Positions 45,401-58,413 are shown, counted from the stretch's first letter. The stretch: DNA of 64,000 nt from Alentia gelatinosa (GCA_950022655.1 OX465588.1:21438527-21502526); one strand, 5' to 3'. A program made the numbers and translations. Notes: generated from the sequence alone by a model not told the origin.

Positions 45401-47865
45401 CATACCAAGCAAGGACAAAAATGTGTCCTGACACGATGACAATGCGTCACTAGCCCATCTTTTTCAGGTCGAATCGCAGCAGGAATTGCACAGCGAGTCA
45501 ATTTCCCTGGAGAAGACGTGACATCGCAGGCCTCAAGCCAAGTCCTTCACACATCATTGCACACACTCAAGTATGTACATTTAACATTCGTTACCTCCCC
45601 ATGCCTGCCTGCTGCAGGATTAGTACCTCAGTTAGATTAGCGTGCACACTTCTGTTCTCACCGCGGATGCTTGTTTAATATTATTAGATATAGCGTTGAT
45701 ATGTTTTACAGTGATTTAAAATGGTCTGCCGTTAAGCTGGTGCAGAACACAAACTGGTCTCACCGGGCTCTGCCTGCAGTGTAACCTTCTTCACATCCTC
45801 AACGACATCGTACAAGGATGCTTGACAAATGTACAACCCGAGATCGTCTTGGGTCGCCTGTGCAATGGTCCAAATCGCACTGCCTCTTGAGGGTTTCCCT
45901 AAAGCCACTCTTTCCTTCATGTCATTTACGTTGTTATTAGCCTTTTTCCCAGACTTTTCGGTGGCATAGTACCACTGTACCCAGGGCTCAGGTTGACCCT
46001 TTGGAGAGCATGTCAATGTTACTTCTTGATTTGGTGCCACGAAAACACTGCTCTCCTGTTGCACTTCTTATGGTTCGTTCAGAAGGAGAAAAGAGGATAC
46101 TGCGTTAGATATTTCTGCCTAGAAAATCATGCTTTTTTGTCAATTAAAACCGACCAAGATTTATACAAAAGAAAAAAAGGTCAGTGCCTAATTATTTTTG
46201 AGCATCTTTTCAGATCCAGCCATCATGTGCCCTTTATGTTGGAATTTATGTCTATCAAACCCGTGTCTTATTCTTAATCTTAAAATTGCACTAAAATTGT
46301 TAAGTATTCCGTATTCTGTAACAACATTCTGTGCCAGATTCGGAAATAATGGGCACTCCTCTATACAGTATTTGTTTATGTGTCATAGGAAATCGACCAA
46401 AAAGGCAAAATATCAATTTTTACCCCAATTGTGTGTAACAGAAAGCTGGTATTCGGTGATTTGTTCCTCACTGCACCCCGACCGTTTGACAATGCAACTA
46501 TAGATGGACGCATTAGCAGCAAATGCGTGGGGAATGATCAGACTTTGATCTGTTCCCACCATGAGGCCATCACTGGAGCGCATCCACCTGTAGTTACCCC
46601 CGTGTTGATGTCCGGTGCAGTCCAGTTTGACTTCGGCCCCCAACATGACAGATACCTCTGTGATATTCCCACGATTATCACATAATGGTTCTGTTAAGAG
46701 AAACATTGGGTAAATGATTCTAAATAATCAACGGGTGGGAGACCATTGGTTCCATTGATATTTTTTGGTAATTATATACTTACATATATTCATCAAGATT
46801 GTGGATAAGGGGCCATTAATAAAGTACGTATGCACCGAGGGCGGGGGGGGGGGGGGGGGTAAACAATTTTGGAAAATTTGCGTGTGCTCCTTCCTTTTTC
46901 TATTGCGTACAAAATTGATGGAGGGGAGGAGGGGGGGGGGGGGGTGTTATAAAATCATCAGAAATTTTACGTACCTACTTTATTGATGGTGTATGTAAGA
47001 ATTTTTTCGAAGAAATCGGGGCCCGATTTACGAAAAGTCTCGATTTTTCCCGAGAGTTCCAACGAACTACTTTATTGATGGTCCAAAATACCACCTTTCT
47101 CACATTATAGTTACTGGCGAACACTAATTTGTGGCATTCATGCATAATGAATTTAGGCAATCTATTTATGAGAATAGTGCCATTATAAAGTTTGCTACAC
47201 ATTTATTTGTATTGCAAGTATATTTAACAATGTCAAGAACAAACTAATTCGGAGTATCATATTCCATGCACTTTCGACACCAGATTTCGCATGTAGATCT
47301 TTTATCATTTAAGTAAGCACACTGATATTTAGATATAAAACTAGTCATTGTCTACCATGTTATGCCATGTATCAAATGGCTGGATGCTGACAAGCCATTA
47401 TGGAGAGGGCTTAGACTAATTCTAGGCTTTCTCATCTTTAGATTGTGTGTTAACTGAGTTTCCCCTGAGTTAGACAGTCTCAATTCATCAACTTTAGAGC
47501 ACGCGTTTCGTATCACTTTACCAAGCTAATTATAACAATCCGGTCCATTCTACATATGTACCCAAGCATCAGATTAGTGGACGTTAAATACTAGGAAAGC
47601 TAGAAACTCATTAATAGGGAGAATTGTTAGAGGGTTTAGTTACAGTTTGTAAGGTATAATGTTAGCAGGTATCAGTGTCTGGCTGTTGTTATGTTTATTA
47701 TGGCGACCTGGACAACACAAAGGGCGCAGGTCAACCGAGGCTTCCACTTACTTCTCAGTTGACACCTGGTCCCTATGTAATCAACAGCGCAGGAACAATT
47801 GAAGACAGTCTTGTTTTTTTTCACACAGGTTCCGCCGTTGGAACAGGGATTAGAATCACAAGGAT
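41996..47865 (-). CDS. EGF-Ig-Ig single-pass receptor-like gene, partial
   Basis: Four - strand exons join without frame break: 47752-47865 (EGF), 46424-46690 (Ig), 45764-46066 (Ig) and 41996-42417 (transmembrane plus tail). All junctions are phase 1, as is usual for extracellular modules. The visible product has 366 residues, with about 30 extracellular-to-membrane residues before a very Ile/Val-rich transmembrane helix and a roughly 105-residue tail. It is likely a type I plasma-membrane protein in adhesion or signalling. No kinase domain is present. The signal peptide and any further N-terminal modules were not found, so the 5' end is open. The domain order EGF-Ig-Ig is not that of neuregulin (Ig-EGF) and I cannot name an orthologue. 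Confidence 0.75.
42418..45763 (-). other. Last intron of the receptor gene
   Basis: No further exon was found. It contains a GC-rich patch at 43385-43580 followed by CACTATATATACCCC (TATA-like, + strand) at about 43619, and a weak foldback pair AGGGTGTGTTCAA/TTAAACACACCCT at about 43780-43968. Direct repeats of GGGATAC-(N)-AGGGTCTAT lie at about 44300 and 44379. Confidence 0.4.
45764..46066 (-). CDS. Receptor exon: second Ig domain
   Basis: The acceptor AACCATAAG precedes VQQESSVFVAPNQEVTLTCS ... VQWYYAT ... DDLGLYICQAS ... VKKVTLQAEP, with the full C, W and D-x-G-x-Y-x-C set of a C2-type Ig domain. The donor is G|GTGAGA; 101 codons, phase 1 to 1. The next acceptor is 3.3 kb away. Confidence 0.85.
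46424..46690 (-). CDS. Receptor exon: first Ig domain
   Basis: The acceptor TTTCTCTTAACAG precedes 89 codons: PLCDNRGNITEVSVMLGAEV, KLDC, then YRWM and the IYSC closing Cys, ending TEYQLSVTHNW. Cys, Trp and Y-x-C are in Ig-fold order. The donor is G|GTAAAA. It has an extra Cys pair candidate (PLC and SGC). Confidence 0.8.
46809..47084. mobile_element. TIR element with poly-G runs
   Basis: The left end GGGGCCATTAATAAAGTACG is inverted at about 46966-46989 (TTACGTACCTACTTTATTGA) and again at 47066-47084 (ACTACTTTATTGATGGTCC). Two G runs (about 46842-46859 and 46933-46944) lie inside. It sits in the intron between the EGF and first Ig exons. Confidence 0.6.
47752..47865 (-). CDS. Receptor exon: EGF-like domain
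   Basis: The acceptor CACTTTCTTAG precedes DPCDSNPCSNGGTCVKKNKT then VFNCSCAVDYIGTRCQLR, with six Cys in EGF spacing and the NGGTC signature. The donor is A|GTAAGT and the length is 114 bases, phase 1 to 1. Confidence 0.85.
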
Positions 47866-48779
47866 CTAAGAAAGTGGGAAACAAACAATAACTGTATGTG
47901 AAACCCCAGAGAAGAACAGATATCTAATAGTCCTACCAAGAAGGAATCTTGACAGAAAGCAGAGCTTCTTATCACATAGTTCTGTCTGTATAAGTACTGG
48001 CTTGGAGCTGAATCGTTTCCAAGGACAGCGCAGCTTAACACTTGAACACAGTTAAATGGTGGAGAAGGAGGAGGGGAAATAATGGGGAAAACAGTCATGG
48101 GTGTACCCCCATTATGATACATGTCGATAATGGTAGAGATGCCAATAAGGTCTATAGAAAGACCCGGAGAATATTCGAATCCTGATCATATCCACTCTTT
48201 ATCTCAGACATCATGAAGACTTAGCACACCAGCTAAACCAAGCATCCCGATAATAAGAGAAAACGTAAATCGTGAGCCCGTAGGGATGGAAATTCAAGGT
48301 CTGTTGTCCTACAACTATGACCGGACGTTAGGAGCGGAGGGCCGTACTTCTTGGACAAAAAGCTGAGAATGGAATCTCCCCAGGTTCACTCACACGCTTT
48401 CCTATCATATACCTAAAAAGCACATGAAAAAAACCCCACTCTATTCCCTTATTACGTCATCGATCCATAGTTCGTTCCCTATGTCTCAGTGAGCCCGAAC
48501 ATTATTTATACTACATCCCTAACAGCAGGTAGTATTCATAGATTTACGGCCATAGGTATATAACAATACTCAAACTGTACCTAAAGATACCTCCATGCTT
48601 ATATTTTATGGCCGTATCTACATTGCTTCATATTGATCTATTTTCGGCGGAGGAAAGGAAGGTAATCCAACTAAGTGATAGTCACCATTGAACATTAAGG
48701 AATGTAGACACTTGCCACCAATAAGGGAAGTATACTTTGATGTAAATATCCCTAGAAGCCACATCAGTTTGTTTATACG
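47866..48779. other. Upstream of the EGF exon, no exon confirmed
   Basis: An open - strand stretch around 47975-48060 (LSCAVLGNDSAPSQYLYRQN) looks faintly Ig-like. Its possible donor is in the wrong phase for the EGF exon. Confidence 0.35.
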
Positions 48780-49160
48780 GAGTATATTAGAGTTTATAAA
48801 TTTAGGGAATCCAACGGAACAATGGATGCAGTGAGGACACTGTCGTGATCTGTCTCGATCTAGAGACCAGTGACGCAATCTGCATATTGATTACGGGAAG
48901 GCTTTTGACAGTGTCAGTGAGGAGATCTTTGTAAATAGGTTTTAATTGCTTTTGTCCGTCACGAGTCGGAAATAATGAAAAAAGCGGCAGTACACTGTTA
49001 AGTGTCAGAGATGTAAAGACAGGTGTACCACAGGGTACATCCTAGGCCAGACACTATTCAACTAATAGATCGATGACTTTGATCTCCAATGACATATTCC
49101 ATGTAGAAAATCTTGTCTGCTTTACCGATCACTCTGACCTATTAATGTACAAAATAGGCT
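48780..49160 (+). pseudogene. Decayed LINE reverse transcriptase fragment
   Basis: In shifting frames one reads SNGTMDAVRTLS, IDYGKAFDSVSEEIFVNRF and TGVPQG/LGQTLFN, which are RT motifs (F-x-K-A-F-D and G-V-P-Q-G). Stops interrupt every frame. It appears more decayed than the 27.7 kb copy. Confidence 0.65.
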
Positions 49161-49534
49161 TGAGATGAAAGGGAGGGGTGGGGTAGGGGTAATGACACAA
49201 ATGCATAATTGGATCTGATTTTCACTTAAACCACATTAAAACAGCATAATGAGACATCTGAAATAGTAAAACCTGTTATAATGTGCTGAAATTACAGGAG
49301 ACTAAACGACAATTCCTGTCGTATCTGGAAATGACCTGAATAATTATAAGCTGTCCGACGAATTGTTGACTATGGAAGTGGTAATGTGACATAGAAAGTT
49401 ATACTATACATGCCACAAAAAATGCTGCATGGTAAATACTACTTTTTCCCGAAATCCCTTACAGTTTGGGAAATAATTTGAAAGTCTAGTCAAGGCTACT
49501 AAAGACACTATGCGATTGTGTGACAAGAGATACA

Positions 49535-50088
49535 CACAATAATGACTGGTTTTGTGCACGAGTGGCCATATCTCCGAGTAGTTGACGTGTAGTAATATCC
49601 GAGCGATAAGCGAGGATATTACGTCGTCAACCACGGGGAGATTATGGTGACTCGTATACAAAACCAGTCATTATTGTATTTATTACCCACCTACAAGATT
49701 AATAACAAGTCTATTGCCATCAAAAAGTTTCTGTGAGCCATTTCGTTCCAGACACCACAGCACTGTCAAGCGTGGCAGTAATTCAGTGTAGACTTACACC
49801 AATAATATAGTTTGCAATTAACCTGTGATTTTAGCATGCAAAGTGTGTTATGACAGTGATTTCTGATGGTAAATGAGATTATCATGATTGATCCTAAATA
49901 ATTAGCATTGAATAAACATTCAAGACACTTATTTGGAAGTACATGATGACTCAACCTCATTATGGACAGGACTATTTTTCCGGAATCTCCTGCAGAAGAT
50001 TCTGACATGCTAGAATCTCCAGGTAGCTAATTCCAGGTGCCCTATACATTTCCTATGGAGACTACGTAATAGGTGGGTAATAAAACGA
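49535..50088. mobile_element. Foldback element(s), ACTGGTTTT/TTACCCACCT
   Basis: The inner foldback is 49535-49678: CAATAATGACTGGTTTTGTG against AAAACCAGTCATTATTG, with a palindromic middle (GTAATATCCGAGCG..CGAGGATATTAC). Next to it TTATTACCCACCT at about 49680 is inverted as AGGTGGGTAATAA at about 50076-50088, suggesting a second element or a common outer boundary. Confidence 0.6.
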
Positions 50089-50213
50089 GAGTAAAACGAT
50101 TTAGAAATATCACTGATAGTCTATATTGAAGGCATTATAGTCAGTACTGTGTCGACTACCGTCAGAACGCAATACGACACATTTTATCATTAATTTCGCC
50201 ATCCAATGTTTAG

Positions 50214-50263
50214 ATGTTCTGTTAGAGATTGGAGATGTTCTGCTAGAGATTGGAGTAAGATAC
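50214..50263. repeat. Two-copy tandem repeat, about 22 bases
   Basis: GATGTTCTGTTAGAGATTGG and GATGTTCTGCTAGAGATTGG follow each other directly. Confidence 0.8.
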
Positions 50264-53200
50264 TGACAACAAAGACTTGCTCTGAAGAAGCTCGTTCATG
50301 CACTTTATTTGCAATTGAAAAAAACATAAAATTAAAAGCTACGGTTTAAGTCATCAAGCACCCACACATAAAGCATCAGTATCTTGTATGATAGCGCTGC
50401 ACATCATTTTGAAACAATTCACCTTATTTCACATAGTATAACCTTCTGGGAAAGACTACATACATGCATATACACATGATGTATGTTGTATGTCAAATGT
50501 TGATAAACAATATATGCTCGAATAAATTTCTGGTCTAATATCATGCGACTTACTCATGTTAAAAATATGGAAACCAGAACCACATGTTGATTCAATATAA
50601 GCAGCAGGACCTTCATAAAGTTTTGAAACTATTTGAAGATATTGATGGGGGGCTGGATTAAAATAACTCCTATGTAAAACCGAAACAAAAATTAAGAGAT
50701 CCTTCCTGTTAAAAGGCCTTTCCTGTAATCATTTTAAAAAACATATTCGTGTGTATTTCTCTTTTAAAGTAAACTCATTAAGATGACCCAATGGGTAACC
50801 GTCAATCAATTCTGGTCCGTGTACATGATGTTCAGTGACCACTAGTGCGCAATACCACTCTGGTTTCATGAGAGGAACAAATCAATATGGCTTTTCACAA
50901 CTGCAAAGTATTATGGAAACACGAAACATAGAGAATTCAGTAGCAATACAAAGGGTGATAAAACTGCTTCAGGTTCATCCAATTCAGATTTGTGGACATA
51001 CATGGTAACCCAGACTTCTTCCGAAAGCATTATCTGATTCACATGTTGTTCTCAGTTACAAGAATATTACACATATTCTGTCATTTACAAATGATCTATT
51101 TCACTGAATATATCATTTACGAGAGATTTCTTTCTATGACACTTCAGAATCACAGCACATTATTTATAGCCGATTAGGCTTTTAGCTCAAAAAGATGATA
51201 GATCTAAATCTTTATACAACAGTGTTATTTTCGATACATTGAAAAATCACGGTCACGTGAAACTAAGATGCCCAAATATGGGTTGAAAATATGTACAATA
51301 AAACAGAGTGGGTGCAGGCTTACAAAGCTACATTATTCTAACATAAATCATACACCTGGTACTCTTTACAAATCTTATGTAGCCGATGGTATGTAAATAT
51401 CTTCTTTTAACAATCAACGACCTCTGCAAATTGGTAGCATTCTCGGAACTCATCTCATAATCACCAGGAGCCCAAACTCTGTAAACTTTCTGAGAAATGA
51501 TAAGGATGATCGATAAGAGATCAACATGTTTACTAATCCCCTTTCCAACTCAATATTTTGAATATATTCCGCCTGAAATGAAACAAATCGATTTTACACC
51601 TTTCATATCAATTTCACTATTTTACAAAAATACAGAGGTTCGTTTTTTCCATATTCAGTCAATGATTCTGCTATATCTTTTTGATGTGTGTGTGTGTGTG
51701 TTTGGAGAGCGACTCACATGCCTGAGACTCGATAGCGAGATCACTCTCCAGGCACACCCTCAGGCGAAACATACTCCTTGACTGCCCCTCGGTAAGACCC
51801 AGCTGTGCCACCTTTCATCAATCTACCTGAGGGAAGTCATGCCGTTTAATAATTACTGGTATTGGTACTTCCCGTTACTTATTTGGTCATACACTAGAAG
51901 ATGCGATAACATTAATCAAATAACACAATAAAAAGAAATCACTGACTTCTATTTTCACGAAGGTAGGTTAATTCAAGAAAATAACAATGTCAGTGCAGAC
52001 AATCCATAGGAAGATGGTTCTTCTAACTGCCAGGTTCAAACGTGTGTTATGTACATCAAGTTAGATGAATTACATTACATCCAGCTGCCCATACAATTAA
52101 AGTTACCGTCATTTACATTATTTGACACGGTCATAAATGTACAGAAAGTAATCCTACAGCGGACTATCAATACTTTGACTCATATTAGTTTACTTTATGA
52201 CACTGAAAATATAAGAAAGAAGTAAAATACAGCACAAAAGTGTTCACCCTAAAGAAGAAGGTTGGAACTGATAAAAAAAAGTGTAGCAGACAATCGGAGT
52301 GTTTTCGTGGTGTGAAATAAAGTATACTAGAATACCATACTGAAATCAATAAAAGTAAATGAAAGTAATAATATAGAACAAATACACTCTTGGAAAATAT
52401 CAGAGGTATTTAGAGGAAAATAGTGCATGACAAAATAGCACTTTAGACGTGTACATATATAGCATAGGTAAGGAATGAGATGCAACTATCAATTAAGTAC
52501 AAGTATTTACAAGTATCTCTCTAGACCACTGTACAAACAACAAACCACTCTAAAACCGTTCGAGAGCATCCTACCGGTAACTACAAGCCGAAAGATAAAT
52601 ATTGACTAAATCGTGATATCAATCGGGCAAACAAACGTTAAACTAAGTTTAAATGGCAGTCAGCTCACACTTGCACGACAACTTTGCAGGGGCGGTGCCA
52701 CACTCTCCTTACAAAAATAGGCCCGTATGGGTTAATCTTTGATGAACTTATATACACGGAAGGCTGATGATAAATTATGCACGTTCAGACGAGGTTTCTA
52801 CTTTCGGCGGGACTCGTAAGTAGCAATCACAAAAGGAATTCACTGTCTATATCTTTGATTTGCATCTTTGTAATACTTAAATTTCTATCAATGGGCTCCT
52901 TGGAGCATTCAATGAAATGTTGGTAGGTAAATACTATAAACAGCGAAGATAGGATTAGCGGCTAGCCGGGAAGGAAAGTGACGAGAGAATGCAGCTTTCT
53001 TTTGCAACAAGCATCATACAAAGTTTTAATCTATTCAAATATAAATATTGGCAAAGCCCTTACGCCCTAGCCTGTCACTTATAGGACACAAGGGACCTTG
53101 TTAATCTGGCCAAGCTGCCTTCTCTAGAATTATCATTGTACAAATACCCGTCAATCTTTGTTTAAAATACTTTTCCGTTTTCTTCAATGTGCCAAACTCA

Positions 53201-55440
53201 ACAACCCCCAGGTGTTTCTGAATATCTTGGTGCAATGGCAAAGGATTTGGAAGTGACATATTTCACACATACAGCAGTGACGAATTCACAAGATGGGGAA
53301 CCGAGAGTGCGTAATGTAGATATTTCTGCGTCTCCATAACTTATTGGTTGGGAACAATTAGCAGCCGAAACACATACTGAACAAAAAATGCAGATGCGTG
53401 GGCACAGAAATGAGTCATTTTCGAAATAATCGTCGATTATAAGGTCACATCTGTTATCATGTAGATGCTGCTCGAGCTGAACATAATCTGTATAGATGAA
53501 ATTCACTAATACCTATCACTGATAAATATCAGATATATTTCACAAACTGTTCACCTTACATCACTGTACCGTTGATACAAATATGAGAAAACCGTAGAGA
53601 TTGAAATCCTGAGTTGTTATGCAGCAGCCAACTCACTTTGAGACATGACACGAAAGTTTAAACACATACACACCATGAAGCCTATAACATTTTGTCATCG
53701 TTGATCTCGATGGAGTCTCTCAACTTTTACTTATACAGACCACTCTGATTTTCAGGATTGCCAAATTCGGTATTGGCGCTGAAGAACCTCTTTCAACAGT
53801 GCATTCCTTTCATACTTTCATATCAAGGATTCTTTGAAGCACTGACAAAATATACACGCTACCTCAAATAAATTGGAGGTCTAGCAATAATGTTATCTAT
53901 TTTTGATATCTCAAAAAACGAGGAAATGTTTTCACTGATGCAGATTATACAATCTCTTACGAGGAAAGCCATAAGACTAAGGAATCAAACCTTAAATTAA
54001 ACGGCAGTGCTAGGCAAGATAAAGTCACACGAAGTAGCAGTTTTTGATACCTTAAGAATCAGAACTTAACGTAGGTGTAACACTAATCGATAAGTATGCA
54101 GAAATCAGGCTAAGAGTTAGGCACCTCCGGGGTTTAATGAAAAAGTGATCCACAATGAAAGGGAAACAAGAAGAGAACTGCAGTGTATTCGACTCATTTG
54201 ATCATCTTCGTTCGACAACTACACTACCTAGATCAGTGACTGATAACGTTGGTCTCACAAACAGTTAGAACTCTTCTGATAAAAGTCTCCTAATATCCTG
54301 ATTATGATAGGGATGTGTAAATAAACATACACATGCATACAATTGGAGGATACAGATGTATGCAGTAAATGTTTTAATTAGTTTTACATAGGGTGGCAGG
54401 GACCTGGTTGAATATTTCAATGCAGAATTATTTTCAACACGGAGAGCAGTATGAACAGGGATTCTTCCCTTCATCGACAATCGAGAATTGTATTTAAATC
54501 AAGATGGAAATTCATTCATATCATAACTATCTCGCTTATGTATCAGAATAGTACTTGTCTATGATGAATCAAATTGTATGAGTATGGCGGTTTGAATCAA
54601 TGTAACTCAGTTTTCTTCCATGTATTTTATGAAGTACATGTTTTCCATCATAGGTCCAAGGATACAACCTCATTGCTGCTCCAAACGATATCAACATTGT
54701 ACATTAAGATTTTTGCCCCAAACTAGGCCAAGAGATCAATAAATGAATACATAACATATAACTCGAATCTGTTTACGAATTTCCATCATTCAATATCACA
54801 GAAGACTCAATTTCTGATAAAATATAATCACCTCTTGGTTTTCTTGAGTGAATAAAAGGCCTTGTGCGTTAACATGCTACGACATACATAACCAATGATT
54901 TGGAGAGGGGAGTCCCACTGAATAACTCAGTTTCAGTTATCAGAGCTAGTAAGTTACAAGTTACCACTAAGTACAATTCACAAGTTCCAACACTTCACAG
55001 AAGCGAGGGGTTAGCTGTCAATCATGTCGCATCAACTTGGCGTTTACGGATAGGAATCATGTTCACTTCAGTTTCATGTCAATTACTCCTTTCAACGAAC
55101 TCTTTTTTTGTCTTAGGTTAGTGGAGGTGAGCTACTGAATAGGGTAACAAAAACCAAAGACCTTCAATCAACAGATACAAATAAAATTATCTGGTTCTCA
55201 GTCGACATTTTGAAAAGGGATAGGGTTATAAGGTATTATATTCCATGTCCTGTTATGTATCACCCTATCCCAATGAAAATATCAGCCAGGAAGGAATTTA
55301 GCAATTTCTCCAGACATGATCTGCTTCTCTAGAAGAGGTACGAGCTGTCGCAGTCTGGGGCCGCTCCCGTTGCTGGGTCTTCCTGGCGTCTACGCGTGTT
55401 GTCACGAGGACGAACCGGTCGGTGTGGGCCATGTTTACAG
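50264..55440. other. Mostly AT-rich, no gene confirmed
   Basis: The only coding-like hint is a - strand open frame at 53211-53385, after TTTTTTGTTCAG, reading VCVSAANCSQPISYGDAEIS ... GSPSCEFVTAVCVKY. No matching donor or family. A TG dinucleotide repeat lies at about 51684-51701. Confidence 0.4.
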
Positions 55441-55448
55441 TTTTGCTG

Positions 55449-55577
55449 ACGGTGGAGGCTGTCGTTGTTTCTTCCTCCTGGCGACTACGACGATGACAAT
55501 AACGATGAGAACGAGAAGGACGACACCGACGCCGATCAGCGTTCCCCAGCAGGCCGGAGAGCGGCAGCCGTCGATAC
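55449..55577 (-). CDS. Second transmembrane terminal exon
   Basis: The acceptor GTTCGTGCTGCAG is followed in phase 1 by IDGCRSPACWGTLIGVGVVL then LVLIVIVIVVVARRKKQRQP and PPSAKL-TAA. That is a short Cys-containing stalk, a Val/Ile-rich membrane helix, an Arg/Lys stop-transfer and a 14-residue tail. GC-rich and CpG-bearing like the other real exons. It lies upstream of the EGF receptor exons on the same strand, so it should close a different, adjacent gene. Extracellular exons were not identified; one candidate partner is at 58414. Confidence 0.5.
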
Positions 55578-55579
55578 CT

Positions 55580-58413
55580 GCAGCACGAACAGGAAGCACG
55601 GGTTTAATATGCAATTCTACATGCTCTCAACACCGGTGCCGTTTATCAAAATGTGTGTGATATTAGAATATCTTGTAAATTGCAACAGTTAGATCATCTT
55701 GTTGAATATTGTTTCAAATTGCCCGTATGCTATGGTCCAATGGAAATATTCGATATCATTGTTCTAAATATGGAAATATGATGGAAAACAATATGAACTT
55801 CATCTTCACCTCTAATCTACAATGACGCTGACTAAACAGATTGACATACAGGAACATTTAGGGCGGACCCATACATTTATAAATATGCGACATCAATAAC
55901 CTTCTGGCGAGCCTCAAAGTGAACGGTCCTTTATGTTGCTAGCGGTAACAGATGGCTGTAAATACCGTATCTTTACTCTGATACAATAAGCCAATTACAC
56001 TGGTCGCAGGCACCATAAAGGAAATCAAAGATGACTGGTCAGGTCAATGAACAAATCTTACAGGAGGCAATCCTGGACTTTTCCACATATAATAAAATAT
56101 CAATTATAGTCTAGAACTGCTTTTTTTTTGGTGAAATAATAAAAAAGTGTGGTTTGGGACTTTCGCCAGTAGGTGTTGTATGAAGTATACACCAAGCCTA
56201 CGTTGTACAAAGATACACGGAGTCTACATAAAATATTTGGATCCCAATTGTTATGGGGTGTATATATGTATTAATACCTACTATCCCAAATTCCCAACAT
56301 GAAATATGACAATTTGGCCATATACATTAGATTTGGTGAGTAATACACATTCGCTCATGTTGATATAAATATGCGGACATAGGACATATCTTTCATTGTA
56401 GTCTTTTATCATTTTACCGACTTTTACCAGATATCTATTTCATAATGATGGTTTTCTTGCCATCTTGGCTTTTAAAAATATATCGTAGAATACCAACTTG
56501 ATAGATAAGTGGAATAAAATTAAGAAAAATTCACATGAGTGGCAAGAACAAAAATAAGAAAAAGAATGAATAATCAAAGAGAATATAGATTTGTGTTTGT
56601 TTTATAGGTGAAAAGGGGTCCGTAAATCTTACAATACCTGATACTCCAAGGACTAAAGCGAAAACTAATGATCATATATCAAGACGAATTGAGATCATTT
56701 CTTTCCCGGAATCCTTAAGTTGGCCAAATTCAAGGTATAAAAAGGACTGTACATATAGGACAAGCGAAATCACAAAGACAATGTATGTTACATCCATTGG
56801 TATTCATCCTATCCTAATGCTCTCGTGCCTAAGAAATCCCATCACCATCATAAAATCTAACCCTTCATGCAGTCAATGTAACACCTTCATATTAGAGATT
56901 AATTTTTTTATAACGACCATATTATTAGTTTGAATACACAAAGGGGCCGAATTCACATCTAAATCAATACGCAATGAAAATAACATGCTAATAAGAACAG
57001 CTCTTCAATTCAAGCCGGTAGTAATCTGGGGAATTTAAACGCTCAGGTTATGGCTGGTTACAGGTGAAATAATCTTTTTTCTGAGTACATATGTAATACT
57101 TTCTTGGGTAGAGGGGTGGGATGGACTCTTCCGTGTAAAAAGATTTGTGGGATTTGGAGAGGTTCTGCTATGTACTAGCTTGAAAATCTTACTAGCTGAA
57201 ACTCGCTGTCCAGGTCAATAAAATTTCAATCGGTTTTAAAGAATCCACACGCACCAACTGTTCTGTACTGTACAATGGACAGCGACAGACATAACCAGTC
57301 ACCTTATTGTTAATGGATTTTTGATTTGATTTTTTTTTGTCTTTTACTGATCATAGATGAAAACATAATGAGGACTTCTATTGAAGTCCTATTCTGAATT
57401 ATTTGAAGAGATCCTGAGCTCATCGTTTTTGTGTGGTTTTAATGAGAGAGAATGGGTATATTTGTATCTTCAGCTGTTACTGTTGGGGATACACAATGCT
57501 ATAAGCAATGGCCACTATATATGGGCGCATTTTAAAAACTATTTAAACTAATAATTGAAAAGTGAAGACAGTTGTGAAGCCATCTATATACTGCATGTGT
57601 AGAGAAGGTTTGCGTACTCATAGTTTAAGGGGACAGTTGGTGTGAATGTGTAATATAGATGCATGAAAAAGATGACACAAACAGTATAATGTGTGCTGTT
57701 TCAACGGGAATAGAGAATGATAAGAATATTCGCCAATATGGCAGATTTGTAAAAAAAAATTCATAAAGTTAATACTAAATAAATTAATGCAGTTTACGAA
57801 ATATTTGTAAGCCTTACTATAGACTGTTTAACAAATATCATCTATACTTCACAATTGTTGGAAATTGCGCATGTTTTATAACCAGGTTTCATTAATAATA
57901 TATTGGACACCCTAGTGACAAAACCAATCCACCACCCATAAAAGGGTTACGGGACTATGTTCTTTGGTATATTTCGTAATTTCTGATGTTGATTACTTGA
58001 AGCTGGTGAGGCCATATTATCTTTAGTTAAGCTAGCTGAATACCCCACTAGGCTAAGGTCTACTTTCTAGTCTCTACTGCAGCACACAATTTTTCCACAG
58101 TTTTTCTCATTTTTTGCTCAACAAACCACGGACGTGCAGACAAAGTATCACCTCACAATACAGGGTGGGGATTCAAAAATCACAAGATCAAAGAGTCAAA
58201 CTGTCTTTTCATGCGGAAAGCCACAAAACATTAGAAGGGCAATTCGCGTGTCAAATGTATCTAATCCTCCCCCTTGACTGCACTGAGTTCTTCATGGATT
58301 CAAATTTTTTGCCATTTTTCGGAAAATACCTTTGACTCTTTGTTCTTGGACAAGTTTGGAAATTGTGAAAAGGAAAAAAAAACAGCTAAGAAGGCAATAA
58401 AACTGAGTACTCA
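55580..58413. other. No gene seen
   Basis: AT-rich. A perfect 8-bp-stem hairpin AGGACTTC-TATT-GAAGTCCT lies at about 57371-57390. No phase-1 extracellular exon was found between the two candidate - strand exons. Confidence 0.4.

Noticed and set aside
47975..48060. Ig-like fragment (LSCAVLGNDSAPSQYLYRQN) upstream of the EGF exon
   Set aside because: The possible donor is phase 0 in that frame while the EGF exon needs phase 1, and no Trp or Y-x-C follows in Ig spacing.
53211..53385. Cys-containing open frame with acceptor-like start
   Set aside because: No plausible donor and no recognised Cys pattern; left as a hint only.
57371..57390. Perfect hairpin as a terminator or histone stem-loop
   Set aside because: Stem and loop do not match the histone 3' stem-loop, and no gene ends there.
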